DNA of 64,000 nt from Mucilaginibacter sp. 14171R-50. GTDB lineage: Bacteria; Bacteroidota; Bacteroidia; Sphingobacteriales; Sphingobacteriaceae. The position numbers and the translations under genes are program-made. Below are positions 60,823 through 64,000 of this stretch, piece after piece (the stretch's first letter is position 1; each line of letters opens with the position of its first letter). Below the pieces are notes generated by a model. That model was not told where the DNA came from, ran no database searches, and saw only the letters and a program-made list of their open reading frames with translations. The stretch is from positions 372,001 through 436,000 of the forward strand of contig NZ_CP048115.1 in NCBI RefSeq assembly GCF_010093045.1, given 5' to 3'.

Positions 60823-62049
60823 TTATTTATTATTGATCAGTATATCCTTTGCCATGATCATGGGCACGCTGATATACTTTTTCTCCATGTAGTTCATCAC
60901 CTTCTCCAGTATCTCGCGCGATTCTTTATCAAGGCTTTGAACTTCCTGTGCAAAAACGGTGTTTACGGCATTATTGCGTATTTCCTTGATCTTTTCAGGC
61001 ACCTGGCGCATGGCCAGCTCAATTTTGCGCTGCTTCAACATCACCATAAACTCGGCGATGTTCTGATCTATAATGGCTTCGGCGTGCACCAGTTCCTGGT
61101 AGCGTTCCTGCAGGTTCTTTTTAGCAATTTCGTTAAGGCTGTGTACCTCAATAAAATTTACATCAAACTGCTCTAATACTACAGGAGATGTGTCGTTCGG
61201 GATAGCCAGGTCGACAATTGTTTTTTTATCGGTATCGCCGTTTAGCAACGACGCGTAAATTTCAGGGGTGATAATGGGTTCAACCGCCGATGTGCAGGTG
61301 ATAATAGCATCAAACCCTTTTTTGTAGTTTTTCAACTCGGAAAGCTCAAAAGCCTCGCCGCCCAGATCGGCAGCCAACTGCTGTGCTTTTTCAAGCGTAC
61401 GGTTAAATACAGAAAAGTTAGAGAACTTATGCTTTTGAAGATATTTTGAAATATTGCGGTTGGTTTCGCCTGCTCCGATGATCAATATACGGGCATTAGA
61501 GCAAAGCTTAAGATCTTTTAACTTACGGTAAGCCAACGACACTACCGAAATAGGGTTTTTTGAGATATTGGTATGGGTATAAACTTCTTTGGCTGTTTTT
61601 ACCACACAATCCATTACCACACGCAAACAATCGCCGGTTAGCCCTGCCGCCCTGCAATCTTCGTAAGCTTTACGCAACTGGGCTAAAATTTCTTTTTCGC
61701 CAACTATCAGGCTCTCCAACGAGCATGATGTGCGCAACAAATGGTTCATCGCATCCTGCCCTTCGTAGATCGACGCCGCATCAAGGAAAGTACTTGTAGA
61801 GTGCGGGCAAAGGCCCATTTGCAATGTCTCCAAAAACTGGTGGGCAAAAGCCTTGTCAATTACCTGTTGTGTCGACATTACAAACTCTACACGGTTGCAG
61901 GTACCCAGGTAAAATAACTCGTCAATACCAAAACGTGCTTTAACCTCTTGAAGCTTAGTGGTCAGATTTTCCTGGCATATCACCAATCGTCCCAATTCCT
62001 TCAGCTCAATCTGTTTATGTGTAAAAGCAATAACTTTTAAGTACTTCAA
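60823..62049 (-). CDS. hemA: Glutamyl-tRNA reductase
   Basis: HemA reduces glutamyl-tRNA to glutamate-1-semialdehyde. Active-site Cys51 is in FYLGTCNRVEFVM; SLESLIVGEKEILAQLRKAY is the catalytic-domain helix; LIIGAGETNRNISKYLQKHK is the NADPH site; the C-terminal RNNAVNTVFAQ helix is the dimer part. Start codon is TTG 62049 (MKYLKVIAFTHKQI): an in-frame TAA (62056-62058) is directly upstream. 408 residues. A promoter with full consensus stands at 62072-62099. Confidence 0.95.
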   Translation of the reverse strand: MKYLKVIAFTHKQIELKELGRLVICQENLTTKLQEVKARFGIDELFYLGTCNRVEFVMSTQQVIDKAFAHQFLETLQMGLCPHSTSTFLDAASIYEGQDAMNHLLRTSCSLESLIVGEKEILAQLRKAYEDCRAAGLTGDCLRVVMDCVVKTAKEVYTHTNISKNPISVVSLAYRKLKDLKLCSNARILIIGAGETNRNISKYLQKHKFSNFSVFNRTLEKAQQLAADLGGEAFELSELKNYKKGFDAIITCTSAVEPIITPEIYASLLNGDTDKKTIVDLAIPNDTSPVVLEQFDVNFIEVHSLNEIAKKNLQERYQELVHAEAIIDQNIAEFMVMLKQRKIELAMRQVPEKIKEIRNNAVNTVFAQEVQSLDKESREILEKVMNYMEKKYISVPMIMAKDILINNK

Positions 62050-62071
62050 AGCAGTTTATTTTTTGACCCAA

Positions 62072-62099
62072 CAAAAGTAGCACACCAATTAAGATGCAA
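62072..62099 (-). promoter_or_regulatory. Promoter of the heme cluster
   Basis: Minus strand TTG (62099-62097), 17-base spacer, TACTTTTG (62079-62072), a full TAnnTTTG. A second TTG candidate is 23 bases upstream. Leader about 16 bases before the TTG start. Confidence 0.55.
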
Positions 62100-62204
62100 T
62101 GTCAAGGATATGTCAAACAGGCGCATTTAGAATGATTATAAATTAAGCGGTCTTTTAAAAATAAAGCCACCAATATTATAATATTATTGTTTTAGAAGGC
62201 AGAT

Positions 62205-62591
62205 ATGAGCAAAAAAATAAAAAATCTTAAAAAAATCAGCCTCGTAATTTTGATAGCCGGCTATTTGGCAGCCGGTGCCAATCATTTTTATAACCCACAA
62301 TCATATTATAGAATAATCCCCGCTTATATCCCTTACCCCATTATCGCCAATGTGTTGGCAGGTGTTTTTGAGATCGCATTTGCGCTTATGCTGATATCAC
62401 CCAAAACCCGTAAAATTGCTTCGTGGGGTATCATACTCATGCTGGGGGCCTTTTTGCCGGTACATATCAGCATGATCATAAATGCACCTGTTAATCTGGG
62501 CAGCCTTACGGTTACCCCGGCAATAGCCTGGGTAAGGTTGCTTTTACAACCGGTGCTGATGTTCTGGGCCTGGTGGCATTCTAAGTCGTAA
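62205..62591 (+). CDS. DoxX-family small membrane protein (128 aa)
   Basis: Four membrane helices in the DoxX pattern: LVILIAGYLAAGANHFYNP, IIANVLAGVFEIAFALMLI, WGIILMLGAFLPVHISM and VRLLLQPVLMFWAWWH. HFYNPQSYYRIIPAYIP is a conserved loop of this family. Unknown function. Divergent from hemA; the stop overlaps an inverted repeat. Confidence 0.8.
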   Translation: MSKKIKNLKKISLVILIAGYLAAGANHFYNPQSYYRIIPAYIPYPIIANVLAGVFEIAFALMLISPKTRKIASWGIILMLGAFLPVHISMIINAPVNLGSLTVTPAIAWVRLLLQPVLMFWAWWHSKS

Positions 62592-62644
62592 GTATTTAGC
62601 CTTAAGTGTATAGTTAATTAAATCCGACTTGAAACTTACGACTT
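62583..62644. repeat. Perfect 11-base inverted repeat after the DoxX gene
   Basis: AAGTCGTAAGT (62583-62593) overlaps the stop codon; ACTTACGACTT (62634-62644) is its exact inverse, 40 bases away. AGTCGTAAGT also occurs at 48400-48409. Confidence 0.6.
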
Positions 62645-62688
62645 TCGGCTTTATACAAACATTCCGCCTGAAAACGGGTTACAGAAAA

Positions 62689-64000
62689 ATGGATCTGCAA
62701 AGTATAGAATTACGTAACCTTGAAGTACAAGATTACCAGGAGTTAAAAAAGTCGATGAAATCGGCTTACCTGGATATGGACGAAGACCATTGGGACGCCG
62801 CCTCTATCAGAAAGCTCATCAAGCTTTTCCCCGAAGGACAAATTTGTGTTACCGTAAATGGCGAGGTGGTTGGCTGCGCGCTTTCTATCATTGTTGATTA
62901 CGGCAAGTTTGGCGACACCCACACCTATAAACAGATAACCGGTAACGGCACCTTTAAAACCCACGATGACAAAGGCGACGTACTGTACGGCATAGAAATT
63001 TTTGTACATCCCAAATATCGCGGCCTGCGCCTGGCCCGCCGCTTATACGAAGCCCGTAAAGCCCTGTGCGAAAAGCTGAACCTAAAAAGCATTATTGCCG
63101 GGGGCCGCATCCCTAACTATCAAAAATTTCAGAACGACCTTACGCCAAAACAATATATAGATAAGGTAAAGTATAAAGAGATATTCGACCCTACACTGTC
63201 GTTCCAGTTATCAAACGATTTCCACGTGCGTAAAATACTGCGCAATTACCTGCCCGAGGATAACCGTTCAAAAGGCTTTGCAACCCTGATAGAATGGAAC
63301 AACGTTTACTACGAAGAAATAAGCTCGGTTATCAATCAAAAAACCGTGGTGCGTATTGGTTTGGTACAATGGCAAATGCGCCCGTATAATAACATCAGCG
63401 AACTAATGAAACATGCCGAGTATTTTGTAGATGCCGTGAGCGACTACCAGTCGGATTTTGTATTGTTCCCTGAGTTGTTCAACACGCCGCTAATGGCCGA
63501 GTACAACCATATGGATGCCGCCAAAGCCATGCGCGAACTGGCAAAGTATACCCAACCCATTACCGAGGCTTTTACAAAACTGGCCGTTTCATACAACGTG
63601 AACATTATAGCCGGCAGCATGCCTAAAATTGAGGATGATTCGCTTTATAATGTATCATACCTTTTCAGGCGTAATGGCAGCATGGAGGAGAGCGTAAAAA
63701 TACATCCTACTCCTTCCGAGATCAATTCATGGGGGATGCGCGGAGGTAACGACCTGAAAGTTTTTGATACTGATGCCGGGCGGATAGGTATACTGATATG
63801 TTATGATGTTGAGTTTCCGGAATTAGGGCGCGTATTAGCCGGGCAGGATATGCAGATATTATTTGTGCCGTTCTTAACCGATACACAGAACGGCTATAAC
63901 CGTGTTAAGTTTTGCGCGCAGGCGCGCGCTGTAGAAAACGAGTGCTATGTAGCTATCGCCGGTTGTGTAGGTAACCTGCCCAATGTTAACAATATGGATA
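62689..64000 (+). CDS. GNAT acetyltransferase fused to carbon-nitrogen hydrolase, partial
   Basis: Runs off the right edge, 437 codons are seen. Residues 1-~215 form a GNAT domain (CVTVNGEVVGCALSIIVD and the acetyl-CoA-binding VHPKYRGLRLARRLYEARKA). From about residue 222 a nitrilase fold starts (KTVVRIGLVQWQMRPYNNIS), with the Glu of FVLFPELFNTPLM and the nucleophile Cys371 in IGILICYDVEFPE; the lysine of the triad (residue ~340, SVKIHPTPSE) is also present. Such fusions are known in bacteria, with the substrate unassigned. The ATG 62689 has no close Shine-Dalgarno. Confidence 0.9.
   Translation, partial: MDLQSIELRNLEVQDYQELKKSMKSAYLDMDEDHWDAASIRKLIKLFPEGQICVTVNGEVVGCALSIIVDYGKFGDTHTYKQITGNGTFKTHDDKGDVLYGIEIFVHPKYRGLRLARRLYEARKALCEKLNLKSIIAGGRIPNYQKFQNDLTPKQYIDKVKYKEIFDPTLSFQLSNDFHVRKILRNYLPEDNRSKGFATLIEWNNVYYEEISSVINQKTVVRIGLVQWQMRPYNNISELMKHAEYFVDAVSDYQSDFVLFPELFNTPLMAEYNHMDAAKAMRELAKYTQPITEAFTKLAVSYNVNIIAGSMPKIEDDSLYNVSYLFRRNGSMEESVKIHPTPSEINSWGMRGGNDLKVFDTDAGRIGILICYDVEFPELGRVLAGQDMQILFVPFLTDTQNGYNRVKFCAQARAVENECYVAIAGCVGNLPNVNNMD

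Noticed and set aside
62050..62204. Possible regulatory RNA or riboswitch upstream of hemA
   Set aside because: The predicted leader is only about 16 bases and no riboswitch-like fold was seen; only promoter boxes are supported.

Overview
The window looks like the chromosome of a Bacteroidota member of the Sphingobacteriaceae, most likely Mucilaginibacter or a close relative. This is inferred from SusC/SusD pairs, GH92 and GH38 exo-mannosidases, TAnnTTTG-type promoters, weak Shine-Dalgarno signals, BlaI/M56 pairs and the overall protein styles. No rRNA, CRISPR array, prophage or classical insertion sequence was seen. There is one tRNA (Asn).

Layout. 1-5 kb: the end of a DUF2723/GT117-type membrane protein, three tiny ORFs (two of them a tandem paralogous pair), lpxB, a small membrane protein overlapping surE, and an acyltransferase. 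5-15 kb: mixed genes, including a DoxX-like protein, a prokaryotic pentameric ligand-gated ion channel, an SGNH hydrolase plus GH92 pair, a hemerythrin-like protein, an AraC regulator, a class C beta-lactamase-like hydrolase and an Hsp20 chaperone. 15.3-37.9 kb: a large alpha-mannan or N-glycan utilisation locus. It holds an SGNH esterase, two GH38, two GH92, SusC/SusD/DUF3823, a sugar porter, a mannose-6-phosphate isomerase-like protein with an extra N-terminal domain, and a divergent GntR/UTRA regulator. Related palindromes sit in two of its promoters. 37.9-45.6 kb: accessory genes, notably a BlaI / M56 peptidase / secreted protein operon in which the last two proteins carry the same Q/N heptad repeat. 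45.9-52 kb: tRNA-Asn, a PfkB kinase, an orphan ABC ATPase, an ECF sigma / membrane protein / barrel operon and an amidohydrolase. 52.1-62.0 kb: a heme (C5 pathway) cluster all on the minus strand, hemA, hemC-hemD fusion, hemB, hemL, a two-component system, a TPR protein, hemE, hemJ. The window ends in a GNAT plus nitrilase-fold fusion that runs off the edge.

How the parts work together. SusC/SusD import mannosides, the GH92 and GH38 enzymes strip mannose, SGNH hydrolases may remove esters, the MFS porter takes up the sugar and the isomerase-like protein feeds glycolysis, under the GntR repressor. The heme genes give every step from glutamyl-tRNA to protoporphyrin except coproporphyrinogen oxidation.

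Most unusual signals: (1) nearly every gap in the heme cluster, and several others, contains a gene-specific hairpin built from short repeated words right after a stop codon, including a REPIN-like pair whose one arm supplies the hemE stop codon and a roughly 400-bp element with hairpin-shaped inverted ends; (2) the split BlaR-like receptor with matching heptad repeats in two adjacent proteins; (3) the tandem small-protein pair at 1.4-1.75 kb.
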